Under the pieces are notes generated by a model, which worked only from the letters and a program-made list of their open reading frames with translations, had not been told where the DNA came from and made no database searches. The translations under genes and the position numbers were made by a program. Below, piece after piece: positions 56,032 to 64,000 of a DNA stretch of 64,000 nucleotides. This DNA comes from Marinomonas sp. SBI8L (GTDB lineage: Bacteria; Pseudomonadota; Gammaproteobacteria; Pseudomonadales; Marinomonadaceae). Positions within the stretch are counted from its first letter, which is position 1. Every line of letters starts with the position of its first letter. The stretch is from NCBI RefSeq assembly GCF_001624705.1, contig NZ_JSEO01000001.1:213723-277722 (forward strand), given 5' to 3'.

Positions 56032-57267
56032 CTAGCCTAATTCAGTTTGTAAAGAGGCAACCGCCGCTCTTTTTTGATGCTGGATAATATAGAGTCCTAA
56101 CATTACTAACAAAAATGCATCCGCTGCAATAATCATATAAACCAAGTCTAAAGACTGAGTTATATCGAAAATATAGCCAGCTAAAAGATTACCTGCTGTA
56201 CCACCAAAGCCAAATGAAACCATGCAAATACCATTAATTTGCATGGTAGCAGTTGCATTAAATGATTGGCTTACCCAACCTGCAATCACTCCCCACATGG
56301 GAAAATACATCAAGCCATAACCAAATCCAGCCACAGGTGCAAAGAAAGCGGCATCATACAAAAAAGCTAAACAACAAACAAAAAAGCCGCTAAAAATCAG
56401 CATAAGCGCGTTAGGGTGCCCTTTAGTATCCGCCAGTTTCCCAATTAAAAAACCCGCGAACATGCCGCTTATACCGGCAGTCGTCCAAGTGTAGCCACCC
56501 AGCTCAGCAGGTAAATGAAGGCTATCTAAATAGGTATTGAGCCAGTTCGCAAATGGCATGGTGGCAAAACCAACAAATAAGCAAACAGCACAGGCAAAAA
56601 AGGCAACAGGATGATTAACAACCGTACTTAGTAAGGCTTTAAAGGATAAGGCTTCTTGACTCGTTTTACGCTTAACATTGGCTTTAGCGTCACTATGGGA
56701 TTCAAGCTCTACTTCCACTTTTTTAAGCTTTAGTAATAAATAACAGGTTAACCCCATAACTAGTGCGCCAAATAAAGCGGCAATCAACCAACTCGCTTGC
56801 CAACCTAAAAGCGGCACAATAAAAAGGATCAAGCCACCATTAATTGCATAGCCCCAAGCCGTTCCACTGGATGCCGTCGTTAAAAAAGTAGCGCATTGGT
56901 TAGGGTTAGCATGACGGCTGATGATTTCAACTATGGTTCCCCAACTGATTGAAGCACTCGCTGCCATGATTGAAAGCAAAATGATAATAAGCACAGGGTC
57001 TTCAATGATGGATAAACTCATTAACAATGACGTCGTTGTAATACCAGTAATCACAGATAAACGTGAAGTGCCTACCTTAGGTCCTATCGCTCCAAGCAAT
57101 AGTGCTCCGGCAAGATAAGCAATTTGGGTTAAAGCGCCAACTAAAGCAAGGTGCCAATGCGTAATCGCGATGTCCTCACGCATCATAGGCACAAGTGCTG
57201 CAAAAAGAAAAAGCCCAAAACCATGGCTTAAGATCTGGTTTAAAGCAAATACAAGTGCCATAAACAT
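56032..57267 (-). CDS. MFS transporter, 12-helix
   Basis: This 411-residue major facilitator protein has about 12 hydrophobic helices and a charged central loop (about 195-220, KLKKVEVELESHSDAKANVKRK) between the two six-helix halves. The first half includes GALLLGAIGPKVGTSRLSVITG, the MFS A-like loop; the second has GFLIGKLADTKGHPNALM. Substrate cannot be predicted. It lies downstream of the nucleoside hydrolase/ribokinase genes on the same strand but beyond a terminator, so nucleoside transport is possible but unproven. Confidence 0.85.
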   Translation of the reverse strand: MFMALVFALNQILSHGFGLFLFAALVPMMREDIAITHWHLALVGALTQIAYLAGALLLGAIGPKVGTSRLSVITGITTTSLLMSLSIIEDPVLIIILLSIMAASASISWGTIVEIISRHANPNQCATFLTTASSGTAWGYAINGGLILFIVPLLGWQASWLIAALFGALVMGLTCYLLLKLKKVEVELESHSDAKANVKRKTSQEALSFKALLSTVVNHPVAFFACAVCLFVGFATMPFANWLNTYLDSLHLPAELGGYTWTTAGISGMFAGFLIGKLADTKGHPNALMLIFSGFFVCCLAFLYDAAFFAPVAGFGYGLMYFPMWGVIAGWVSQSFNATATMQINGICMVSFGFGGTAGNLLAGYIFDITQSLDLVYMIIAADAFLLVMLGLYIIQHQKRAAVASLQTELG

Positions 57268-57585
57268 GATTAACTATCCCTCATAAATAAGGCGTATTTA
57301 GCTGGGCTGGTCCCCGTTTAGATACGCTAGGTCACGCTTCAGATCCTGCCTTAGGGCAAACTATCATTATTCGCTTTTATGGGGAGAAGATAACTCGAAT
57401 CCCGACCCAATTTTATCTTTGAAAGACAAACTCAGGGATTATTGGGGAAGATTCTTGATAGAGGAATAAAAGCTACACCTAGGTAGCAAAATGAGAGAGT
57501 GAGCCAAAGTAAGTATAATCTATAGCCATACTTACTAAGAGTCAGATCAAGTAATACACTTTTAGAAAAGTGTATTACTCAGGAA
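57268..57585. other. Intergenic region upstream of the MFS gene
   Basis: This 318-base stretch holds the terminator of the nucleoside-hydrolase unit (57551-57578) and presumably the MFS promoter. I see no other gene or repeat in it. Confidence 0.5.
57551..57578 (-). terminator. Terminator of the ribokinase-nucleoside hydrolase unit
   Basis: GTAATACACTTTT (57551-57563) is a perfect inverted repeat of AAAAGTGTATTAC (57566-57578), starting eight bases past the nucleoside hydrolase stop. Confidence 0.75.
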
Positions 57586-58530
57586 CTAGTTAGATAAAGT
57601 TTCTTCGAAAAGTGCTAGCAACTTTTCACTGTCAACTTCCATACATATTTGAGAGGTTGGAATATTCTTCCACGCTTCTGCTGGGAAAATTTTTCCTTCT
57701 GGCGCAACGATAGTTTGCCCGATAGCAATACCTTCACAGGCTACACGTACAGTACCCAGCTCTAAACCAAAAAGCTCTGGTTGCAATACATAAGCAATGG
57801 TTGATGCATCATGGAAATAACACCCTTCAACCCCAAATGTTTCACCATAGAAATTAATGTAATGCTGAGCAGCTTGCATCAAGAAGTCCCCTTCAACAGG
57901 ATTAGCTTGTTTGATACGAGCGAGCCTTTCATTATCTAACAGCACCTGATGCGTCACATCAAGGCCGATCATGGTCACTTGCCAATTAGCTGTAAACACG
58001 ATATCTGCTGCATCTGGGTCATTAATAATGTTTGCTTCAGCTACAGGAGTGACATTGCCATACTCAAGGTGAGCACCACCCATAAGCACAACTTCATCCA
58101 CAAGACCAGCAATTTCAGGGTCTAGCTCAAGCGCCGTTGCTAAGTTGCCTAATGGCCCTAAAGCCACAATAGTGACTTCACCAGGATGTGCTTTAACTGT
58201 ATTCACAATAAACTCAGCAGCACTTTCAGCAACAGGCTGGTTTGTCGATGCTGGCCAGTCAATATTGCCAAAACCATCTTTACCATGGACAAAGTCAGGA
58301 TGAGGTAACGGCTCTCTTTCTAATGGTAACGCCACACCTTTAGCAACAGGAACGGATACACCTGCAACCTCATTTAATGTCAGCGCATTTTCTGTCGCCT
58401 TCTCAACTGGCACATTACCAAAGGTTGTTGTCAAACCCAGTACTTCAATCCCCTTTGCTTTGTAAGCAAAAAAGATGGCCATAGCATCATCAATACCAGG
58501 ATCTGTATCTATAATAATTTTACGTGTCAT
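57586..58530 (-). CDS. Inosine/uridine-preferring nucleoside hydrolase
   Basis: This 314-residue N-ribohydrolase has the calcium-binding signature KIIIDTDPGIDDAMAIFFA (about 4-22), FGNVPVEKATENAL, LVDEVVLMGGAHLEYGNVTPVAEANIINDPDAADIVF (about 133-170) and CYFHDASTIAYVL (about 237, with the catalytic His/Asp pair). It splits ribonucleosides into base and ribose. It is 64 bases downstream of a ribokinase gene on the same strand; together they form a salvage route from nucleoside to ribose-5-phosphate. Base preference (IunH, RihA, RihB or RihC type) cannot be decided. Confidence 0.93.
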   Translation of the reverse strand: MTRKIIIDTDPGIDDAMAIFFAYKAKGIEVLGLTTTFGNVPVEKATENALTLNEVAGVSVPVAKGVALPLEREPLPHPDFVHGKDGFGNIDWPASTNQPVAESAAEFIVNTVKAHPGEVTIVALGPLGNLATALELDPEIAGLVDEVVLMGGAHLEYGNVTPVAEANIINDPDAADIVFTANWQVTMIGLDVTHQVLLDNERLARIKQANPVEGDFLMQAAQHYINFYGETFGVEGCYFHDASTIAYVLQPELFGLELGTVRVACEGIAIGQTIVAPEGKIFPAEAWKNIPTSQICMEVDSEKLLALFEETLSN

Positions 58531-58594
58531 TTCCCGTTTCCTCTTTTTATCGCGCTATGCTGTTTTAGCGGCTTTTATTTTTTGCCTACTAATA

Positions 58595-59491
58595 TTATTT
58601 GGCGTGTTCTTGTAAAAAAGCATCAACCTCTTCAATGCTTGGAATAGCTGGCGCGGCCCCCATACGAGTGACACAGATTGCAGAAGCAGCACAGCCACGC
58701 TGCATGGCTTGCGTCATAGTTAGATTGTTTGTTAATGCAGCCAAGCAGAAACCTATAAAGGTATCACCTGCCGCCGTCGTATCTTGTGCCGTTACTTTAA
58801 ACGCAGGCACAAACTCATCTTGCCCAGCATTTAAATAACGTACTCCATCACTTCCTAGTGTCATCAATATGGCCAGATCAGCATAGGTATTTGCCAAGCT
58901 TATTTTTGCGTCATCAATGCTAGTGACTTGCATCAAATCCATAGCCTCAACTTCATTGACGATAAGCAAGTCAACGCAAGCAAGCACGGAACGCGTTAAA
59001 TCTGCATCCATAGGAGCTGGGTTAAAAGCAACCTTAATACCGAGTTCGTGAGCTTTCTCAATGGTATATGCAACAAGATTAGTTTCGTTTTGCAATAACA
59101 CCCAATCATCAGAGCTCGCTTGTGCTAAAACAGAATCGACTTGTGCTTCCGTTAAAGCATGGTTGGCGCCTTGAAATAAAATAATGGCATTTTCAGCTTC
59201 TTTATTAAGCTGAATAATAGCGTGCCCTGTTGCTTCAGGAACTTGCGCGATTAAATCCGTATTCACACCCAATTCTGACAACTGCATCAAAATATCTTGG
59301 TTAGCACTATTAATAGCACCAACATGTTTAATATCCGCACCCGCTTTTGCTAAGGCTACCGACTGGTTAGCCCCTTTTCCGCCTAATAATAGCTGGTACT
59401 GGGTAGAGGCCATGGTCTCACCAGGTCGAACAAAGTGATCAACTTGATAAAGGTGATCTAAATTAATCGAGCCGAAATTATAAATCGTCAT
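58595..59491 (-). CDS. rbsK: Ribokinase
   Basis: This 298-residue PfkB-family sugar kinase has the first signature LLLGGKGANQSVALAKAGADIKHVGAI (about 35-60) and the second, DTTAAGDTFIGFCLAAL (about 240-256), with the catalytic Asp in AAGD. The N-terminal FGSINLDHLYQVDHFVRPGETM is typical of ribokinases. I choose ATG 59491, which has GAGG nine bases before it; an ATG nine bases upstream abuts that site. It phosphorylates the ribose released by the nucleoside hydrolase encoded next. Confidence 0.92.
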   Translation of the reverse strand: MTIYNFGSINLDHLYQVDHFVRPGETMASTQYQLLLGGKGANQSVALAKAGADIKHVGAINSANQDILMQLSELGVNTDLIAQVPEATGHAIIQLNKEAENAIILFQGANHALTEAQVDSVLAQASSDDWVLLQNETNLVAYTIEKAHELGIKVAFNPAPMDADLTRSVLACVDLLIVNEVEAMDLMQVTSIDDAKISLANTYADLAILMTLGSDGVRYLNAGQDEFVPAFKVTAQDTTAAGDTFIGFCLAALTNNLTMTQAMQRGCAASAICVTRMGAAPAIPSIEEVDAFLQEHAK

Positions 59492-59581
59492 GGCGCACAT
59501 CCTCTTTATTATCTATCTGTTAAGCTTGTTATTTTACTACAAATAACAAAAGTGCATAGATTGAAACATTAGTTTTAATAA

Positions 59582-59605
59582 TACTCAAGTTCAAAAGCTT
59601 GAGTA
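59582..59605 (-). terminator. Secondary hairpin after argG
   Basis: TACTCAAG (59582-59589) pairs with CTTGAGTA (59598-59605) around an 8-base loop, next to the main argG terminator. Confidence 0.5.
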
Positions 59606-59615
59606 CATAAAAAAG

Positions 59616-59666
59616 AAAAACGCCTCGCTATCTTTTACCTACTGGTATGAGTAACGAGGCGTTTTT
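59616..59666 (-). terminator. argG terminator
   Basis: AAAAACGCCTCG (59616-59627) pairs with CGAGGCGTTTTT (59655-59666). The loop contains a small TACC/GGTA hairpin. The minus-strand transcript ends in a U-run (59616-59620). It lies 70 bases past the argG stop. Confidence 0.85.
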
Positions 59667-59736
59667 ATTATTTGCATTCCTTTAGAGGTGCAAATATCAG
59701 ACTGTCTTGCTTACTGCAATTGAGCCCTATTGGAAC

Positions 59737-60969
59737 TTATTCTTCATCTTTAAGGAAAGAACGTCCTTTTTGAGCAGCAATACGCATACGCAATGCGTTT
59801 AGCTTAATAAAACCAGCTGCATCTTTTTGATCGTAAGCACCAGCATCATCTTCGAATGTTGCAATAGAGCTATCAAACAGGCTGTAAGGAGACTGACGAC
59901 CAACAACAATAACATTACCCTTGTATAGTTTAAGACGAACAGTACCAGTCACAAACTCTTGAGAAGCATCGATCATAGCCTGCATCATCTTACGCTCTTC
60001 AGACCACCAAAAACCGTTATAAATCACTTTCGCGTAACGAGGCATCATCTCATCTTTCAAGTGAGCAGCTTCACGATCTAGCGTGATTGATTCAATTGCA
60101 CGGTGAGACTTAAGCAAGATGGTGCCACCAGGTGTTTCATAACAACCACGTGCTTTCATGCCAACAAAACGGTTCTCAACGATGTCAGCACGGCCAATAC
60201 CATTCGCGCCACCAATCTTGTTTAATTGCTCAAGAATCGTTGCAGGTGATAATGCTTCACCATTGATAGAAACAGCGTCACCTTTTTCGTAACCGATTTC
60301 GATATAAGTTGCTTCATCAGGTGCATCTTCTGGAGATACAGACCAACGCCACATGTCAGATTCAGCTTCTGTCCATGGATCTTCAAGCATGTCGCCTTCG
60401 TAGGAGATATGTAGAAGGTTAGCATCCATAGAGTAAGGAGATTTTTTCTTAGTCGTAGAAAAATCAACTGGGATCTCATGTTTTTCACAGTAAGCCATCA
60501 AAGTCTCACGTGAAGTTAGATCCCATTCACGCCATGGCGCAATCACTTTTACGCCAGGCTTAAGTGCATAAGCACCTAGTTCAAAACGAACCTGATCATT
60601 ACCTTTACCGGTTGCGCCGTGTGAGATTGCATCAGCACCTGTCTCATTAGCGATCTCAATCAATCGCTTAGCGATAAGTGGGCGAGCAATAGATGTACCT
60701 AGTAGATACTCACCTTCATAAATGGTGTTAGCGCGGAACATAGGGAATACGAAGTCGCGTACGAACTCTTCGCGTAGGTCTTCGATGTAAATTTCTTTAA
60801 TGCCTAACGCTTGTGCTTTAGCACGTGCTGGTTCAACTTCTTCACCTTGACCTAGGTCAGCGGTGAAAGTGACTACTTCGCACTGGTACTCTTCTTGAAG
60901 CCACTTCACGATTACGGAAGTGTCCAGGCCGCCAGAATAGGCTAAAACAACCTTCTTCACGTCAGACAT
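59737..60969 (-). CDS. argG: Argininosuccinate synthase
   Basis: This 410-residue enzyme joins citrulline and aspartate with ATP in arginine synthesis. The N-terminal ATP-pyrophosphatase loop is [18 protein letters not shown] (about 7-24), and [19 protein letters not shown] (about 118-136), the second family signature, is also intact. The length and absence of an N-terminal extension match the short ArgG form common in Pseudomonas and many bacteria rather than the longer E. coli form. AGGAG precedes the ATG. It is monocistronic. Confidence 0.97.
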   Translation of the reverse strand: MSDVKKVVLAYSGGLDTSVIVKWLQEEYQCEVVTFTADLGQGEEVEPARAKAQALGIKEIYIEDLREEFVRDFVFPMFRANTIYEGEYLLGTSIARPLIAKRLIEIANETGADAISHGATGKGNDQVRFELGAYALKPGVKVIAPWREWDLTSRETLMAYCEKHEIPVDFSTTKKKSPYSMDANLLHISYEGDMLEDPWTEAESDMWRWSVSPEDAPDEATYIEIGYEKGDAVSINGEALSPATILEQLNKIGGANGIGRADIVENRFVGMKARGCYETPGGTILLKSHRAIESITLDREAAHLKDEMMPRYAKVIYNGFWWSEERKMMQAMIDASQEFVTGTVRLKLYKGNVIVVGRQSPYSLFDSSIATFEDDAGAYDQKDAAGFIKLNALRMRIAAQKGRSFLKDEE

Positions 60970-61195
60970 TACTTATTTACTCCTAAATGAGGTTCAATTT
61001 GGTATTTTTGAGTAATTACAGGTCTCAAAATACGAAAAATTGAGTTTAATAAAATAGGGGCTTAGTGTATGACCTAGGCCCAGTCATAGCAAGCCTAGAT
61101 GCCATTTAGTGAGCCCCATTTCCCACTCTTTTTTAAGCCCACTCATTTCATTGTCACTTTTTACTCTATGAAATTTTTAAGATATGAAAATTCAC

Positions 61196-63148
61196 TTAGA
61201 AAAAATGATTATATTGTAGAGAGAATTGACTAAAGTGCGTTTTACCTAATATTTCTTCACGCTCGGCATTTACACTAATACTTTGATTTTGCTGCCAAGT
61301 CCAACTGCCCGTCCAGCGCAGCTTCATCCGGCTAAACTTTGCATTTAAAAAACGATATTGGCTAGCGTGTAACTCACTAGTATAGACATCATTTTGCAAT
61401 AGCAAGCCGACATCGACTTTAGGCGCAAATTCCAAATAATCTTGAAACTCATTTGAACCCTCTAGCTGCCCACCAAACAAAGCATACATATCTAGCTGAT
61501 TAAAACGCCAACTACGGCCAAAGCCTGCGACGACTTGTTTATTAAGTCTACGACTATCATCAGGCATAAGATGTCTCTCTAAACCCGTACTTACTTGCCA
61601 AGCGGTATGGGTTAGATACTTATCTGAAGGCGTCAAAGATCGAATATTGAGTAGATCAAAACTTTCAAGTTTGATGTCATTTTCATCAAATACACTTTTT
61701 TGTTGTAAGAAGTTAATCTGTGAACCTTTATCAAAACCATAAACAGGGTCATCCAAACTATGCAGAGTGAGTTTTAAATCGAGTACACCTTTATTTTGCT
61801 CACTCGTATTTACAAAACCTAGGCTCAGCTTTTGACTTAAATGCCCTTTCTCAGGTGCCACAAGTTGTGTAACTTGCAATTCATCACTTGATTTACCCAG
61901 TTTACTCCTCGCTCTTAGAAGAGGTAGACCTAATCGTTTTTTCTTGTTTTTCGCATCTTTCCCCCTGAGTGTTATGAGCTTATAAGCCGCTTCTAACACC
62001 AGCCTTTGCCTATCACGGGGCAATAATTTTATTTGCTCAGCAAGTGACTCATATTTGTTTTCCTGTAAATCAAATACCAAATCTTTCTCTGCTTGGCTCA
62101 AATGCTGAAGATATGTGTAAAACAAGCGATTTTCAGATGGTCTAAACTGTTTTTTCTCAATCCATTCTCGTTTTTCTAACGCTCGAATGGTATCAACAGG
62201 AATCGCCAAATAATCAAATTCAGCGGTTAGATCCTGCTCAGGCCTAGCAACATCCAAAACAGCTAATAACTGGTAAGAACAGTTCTGTGTCGAAAAGTAG
62301 TAATCAAACCTAACCTCTTGCAGTTCCCACAAATGCGCCATAATCCAATCAGTCTCATCCTCATTCAGGTTAAGCTGATATTCCCATATGTCACGGTTAT
62401 TAGTACGGGTATATTCCTTAACTTTCTTATGATAATACAGAATAGAAAAATAGCCTGGGTGCCCACCAAAAAGCCCCTTTATCGCATACATAGCACCATA
62501 GTGGTCATCTTCCGCATGAGCTGCATAGGTAATTGATTTGGATAAAAGGGTGGATTTGCCTTTTAAATCTAAACGCAACAAGGTGTGGCCAAACATTGAA
62601 GAAGGGCTATTCAAAAAAGCTGTTGGAAAAATAAGCCAAGCTTGCTCAACTGGATTCTCATTTCGCCAAACCAAATATTCCTGACAGTAAGATGATTTAC
62701 CATCAAAACCTATTTCTGCTAATAAAGCCTTATCCTGCTCACTTAACCTTGGGGTCAGCGCCTCGTATAAAAATCGATTTCTAGCAGGAAAATGACAAGC
62801 TGTGTCTTTGTCTGCTTCCTGCTCACTCAAAAAGAGTTCAACATTGGCCACTAGCTCTAATTCGGGTCTGTATTTACCTAGATTTGATATAAAAAAACTT
62901 TCATCATCAACAATACTTTCATGACCCTTTTGCCAATCAGGTTTGTAATGCAGCAACTTATGCCACCTAGGTGCCTGAGACAAATTTTGATCGAGTGCTA
63001 TTTGAATGAGTTTTTGCCTTAAATCGTTCTTTTGCAAAGATAAGGAACGAGCTTCACTTTCATTTGCACTTACAGAATGAGAAAAGACGAATAAAGAGAG
63101 AAAAACAGCTTGAGCTAGTCTCAATCTTAATAAGGCGGAGCGCACCAT
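61196..63148 (-). CDS. DUF4105 (Lnb-type) protein with C-terminal beta-barrel-like region
   Basis: This 650-residue exported protein has a signal peptide (residues about 1-28, ending VSA). Residues about 125-310 are a DUF4105/Lnb-type domain: WLIFPTAFLNSPSSMFGHTLLRLD carries a candidate catalytic histidine, and FDYYFSTQNCSYQLLAVLDVA a candidate catalytic cysteine. The domain is known from bacterial lipoprotein N-acyltransferase Lnb. The C-terminal 220 residues are amphipathic strands ending in FSLQYNHFF, with a terminal Phe as in outer-membrane barrels. It is probably a periplasmic or outer-membrane acyltransferase or hydrolase; the substrate is unknown. It is followed on the same strand by no partner, but a DUF3015 gene lies upstream. 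Confidence 0.82.
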   Translation of the reverse strand: MVRSALLRLRLAQAVFLSLFVFSHSVSANESEARSLSLQKNDLRQKLIQIALDQNLSQAPRWHKLLHYKPDWQKGHESIVDDESFFISNLGKYRPELELVANVELFLSEQEADKDTACHFPARNRFLYEALTPRLSEQDKALLAEIGFDGKSSYCQEYLVWRNENPVEQAWLIFPTAFLNSPSSMFGHTLLRLDLKGKSTLLSKSITYAAHAEDDHYGAMYAIKGLFGGHPGYFSILYYHKKVKEYTRTNNRDIWEYQLNLNEDETDWIMAHLWELQEVRFDYYFSTQNCSYQLLAVLDVARPEQDLTAEFDYLAIPVDTIRALEKREWIEKKQFRPSENRLFYTYLQHLSQAEKDLVFDLQENKYESLAEQIKLLPRDRQRLVLEAAYKLITLRGKDAKNKKKRLGLPLLRARSKLGKSSDELQVTQLVAPEKGHLSQKLSLGFVNTSEQNKGVLDLKLTLHSLDDPVYGFDKGSQINFLQQKSVFDENDIKLESFDLLNIRSLTPSDKYLTHTAWQVSTGLERHLMPDDSRRLNKQVVAGFGRSWRFNQLDMYALFGGQLEGSNEFQDYLEFAPKVDVGLLLQNDVYTSELHASQYRFLNAKFSRMKLRWTGSWTWQQNQSISVNAEREEILGKTHFSQFSLQYNHFF

Positions 63149-63266
63149 AATGTATTTTCATTCCTTTATTAATCAGACCAGAAGAGACCGAAAAAATATT
63201 TAGTAGAAGTGATAAATAAGAAGGGAGATACAGCTAGTCTCAAACTAGCCTAGGAAGCATAAGTCG

Positions 63267-63302
63267 CTCAATAGCCAAACAAAGGGGGAGTCGACTATTG
63301 AG
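63267..63302 (-). terminator. Hairpin after the DUF3015 gene
   Basis: CTCAATAG (63267-63274) pairs with CTATTGAG (63295-63302) around a 20-base loop, 25 bases past the stop. No strong U-run follows, so read-through into the DUF4105 gene is possible. Confidence 0.5.
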
Positions 63303-63326
63303 TTCCTTAACTGCTTGTTTTACATG

Positions 63327-63758
63327 TTAGGCAGCAATCACAACACCTTGGATATTCTGCATAACTTCTTCTGCAGTCATGCTGTCAGAAGTATAAATTT
63401 GGTCGAAATTTTCTTGCATCAGATTAATAAAAGCTTCTTTTTCTTGCACCTGAAGTAGCTCTGTCAAAGCAAATACAACTTCACCGTCACCCATAGCCAT
63501 GTCTTCTGCAATTTGCTCCATATTCTGATCAATGAAGATTGTTGCAGCCACAATAGGTTTAGAAGTATCACAACCGGATGTGCCAGATGTCATAGAGTAA
63601 GCAGCACCTGTTTGGTTAGTTGTCAGTGCAAATAAGTGAGTAAAAAGTCCTTTGCTACCATCAAAAACTTGAGACCCCATACCACAACCTGGGTTAGCCA
63701 TGACTGCAAGTGGAGAAAGCGCTAATAAACCTGTTGCTAAAATCTTTGATACTTTCAT
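63327..63758 (-). CDS. DUF3015 exported protein
   Basis: This 143-residue protein has a signal peptide (residues about 1-21, ending VMA) and the DUF3015 pattern: NPGCGMGSQVFDGSKGLFTHLFALTTNQT (about 22-50), SGTSGCDTSKP with the second cysteine (about 63), and an N-terminally conserved helical C-terminal part. The two cysteines (about 25 and 63) could form a disulfide. Function is unknown. It lies upstream of a DUF4105 gene on the same strand with 178 bases between. Confidence 0.85.
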   Translation of the reverse strand: MKVSKILATGLLALSPLAVMANPGCGMGSQVFDGSKGLFTHLFALTTNQTGAAYSMTSGTSGCDTSKPIVAATIFIDQNMEQIAEDMAMGDGEVVFALTELLQVQEKEAFINLMQENFDQIYTSDSMTAEEVMQNIQGVVIAA

Positions 63759-63848
63759 TCAATTCATTCCATTTTATTATTTTCACTTTCAGCATTCTGA
63801 CATAAGAAACAATATGCTTACAAACCTTTATTAGCCTTTTCTAAATAA

Positions 63849-63874
63849 AAAAGCCAAACATAAGTTTGGCTTTT
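63849..63874. terminator. Bidirectional terminator before the insertion sequence
   Basis: AAAAGCCAAAC (63849-63859) pairs with GTTTGGCTTTT (63864-63874) around a 4-base loop. It lies just outside the apparent left end of the insertion sequence. Confidence 0.8.
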
Positions 63875-63890
63875 CAGACTGCTGACAAAG

Positions 63891-63918
63891 TCCTCGCCAA
63901 CCTAGGCGGGGATTTTTT
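63891..63918 (+). terminator. Terminator-like hairpin in the insertion-sequence leader
   Basis: TCCTCGCC (63891-63898) pairs with GGCGGGGA (63905-63912), with one G-U pair and a 6-base loop, followed by six T. It precedes the transposase ATG by 10 bases and would block transcription entering from outside. Confidence 0.75.
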
Positions 63919-63928
63919 ATAATAAGCC

Positions 63929-64000
63929 ATGCTTAATTCTCGCCCCCAAACTCAGTCTTCTCTTGAGTTCGTCTGTATTGACGAGCTTGTTCCTAAAGAT
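63929..64000 (+). CDS. Transposase N-terminus (partial)
   Basis: An open frame from ATG 63929 runs off the right edge. The 24 residues visible include SRPQTQSSLEF, then CIDELVPKD. This matches the start of IS1182/IS5-type transposases, in which a LVPKDHLLR segment follows. Only the start is present, so integrity and activity cannot be judged. Confidence 0.6.
   Translation, partial: MLNSRPQTQSSLEFVCIDELVPKD

Larger units (their letters stand above)
63875..64000 (+). mobile_element. Left end of an insertion sequence (IS1182-like), truncated by window edge
   Basis: From about 63875 the sequence changes to CAGACTGCTGACAAAGTCC, a plausible terminal inverted repeat, then a terminator-like hairpin, then the start of a transposase gene. 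The other end lies outside the window, so the boundaries and target duplication cannot be confirmed. Family assignment rests on the first 24 transposase residues. Confidence 0.6.

Overview
This window appears to be chromosomal DNA from an AT-rich, Gram-negative, probably marine gammaproteobacterium. That rests on outer-membrane and periplasmic genes (pqi, yjb, a DUF4105 protein), a FadBA-type beta-oxidation complex, a complete rnfABCDGE-nth operon, and a dcd-mrp/metG-rnf-nth neighbourhood like that of Pseudomonas and Oceanospirillales-type bacteria. The order-level placement is inference from family knowledge and gene order; no search was run. No tRNA, rRNA, CRISPR array, prophage or classical defence island was found. 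One insertion sequence begins at the right edge.

Layout. 1-4.9 kb: a PAS-domain protein cut by the left edge, then a pqi lipid-transport operon with PqiA split into two proteins. 4.9-10 kb: a CDGSH/glutamate-synthase fusion, a DOPA-dioxygenase-like protein, and an acrylyl-CoA-reductase/TetR/old-yellow-enzyme group with three near-identical operators between the divergent genes. 10.2-14.4 kb: a yjbEFGH exopolysaccharide locus with a strong terminator right after the small Ala/Gly/Ser-rich secreted protein. 14.5-26.1 kb: almost entirely fatty-acid degradation on the minus strand (fadBA, etfBA, a crotonase resembling delta3,delta2-enoyl-CoA isomerases, fadD with a DUF2889 protein, and an acyl-CoA dehydrogenase with an SCP2 protein). 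26.6-29.8 kb: an unrecognised 304-aa protein convergent with a large FAD oxidoreductase.

30-38.8 kb: a same-strand signalling cluster. A 2133-aa Ser/Thr kinase-AAA ATPase-GAF-histidine kinase-receiver-Hpt protein is followed by a receiver-GGDEF protein, a lone receiver, and a receiver fused to an anti-sigma-type ATPase domain. Together they suggest a multistep phosphorelay ending in cyclic-di-GMP synthesis and possibly partner switching. 38.8-44 kb: a CobW-type metal GTPase, dcd, mrp and metG. 44.3-52.4 kb: the Rnf electron-transport operon plus nth, with an unusually long RnfC carrying nine degenerate helical repeats.

52.5-60 kb: a DUF1294 membrane protein, an orphan betaine-type binding protein, a class-III aminotransferase, a small PilZ-like protein, an MFS transporter, and a nucleoside hydrolase/ribokinase salvage pair. 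59.7-64 kb: argG, a DUF4105 outer-membrane or periplasmic protein next to a DUF3015 protein, and the first codons of a transposase. Many transcription units end in clear inverted-repeat terminators, listed separately. The best candidates for undescribed biology are the signalling cluster, the 304-aa/FAD oxidoreductase pair, the CDGSH-glutamate synthase fusion and the triple operator.
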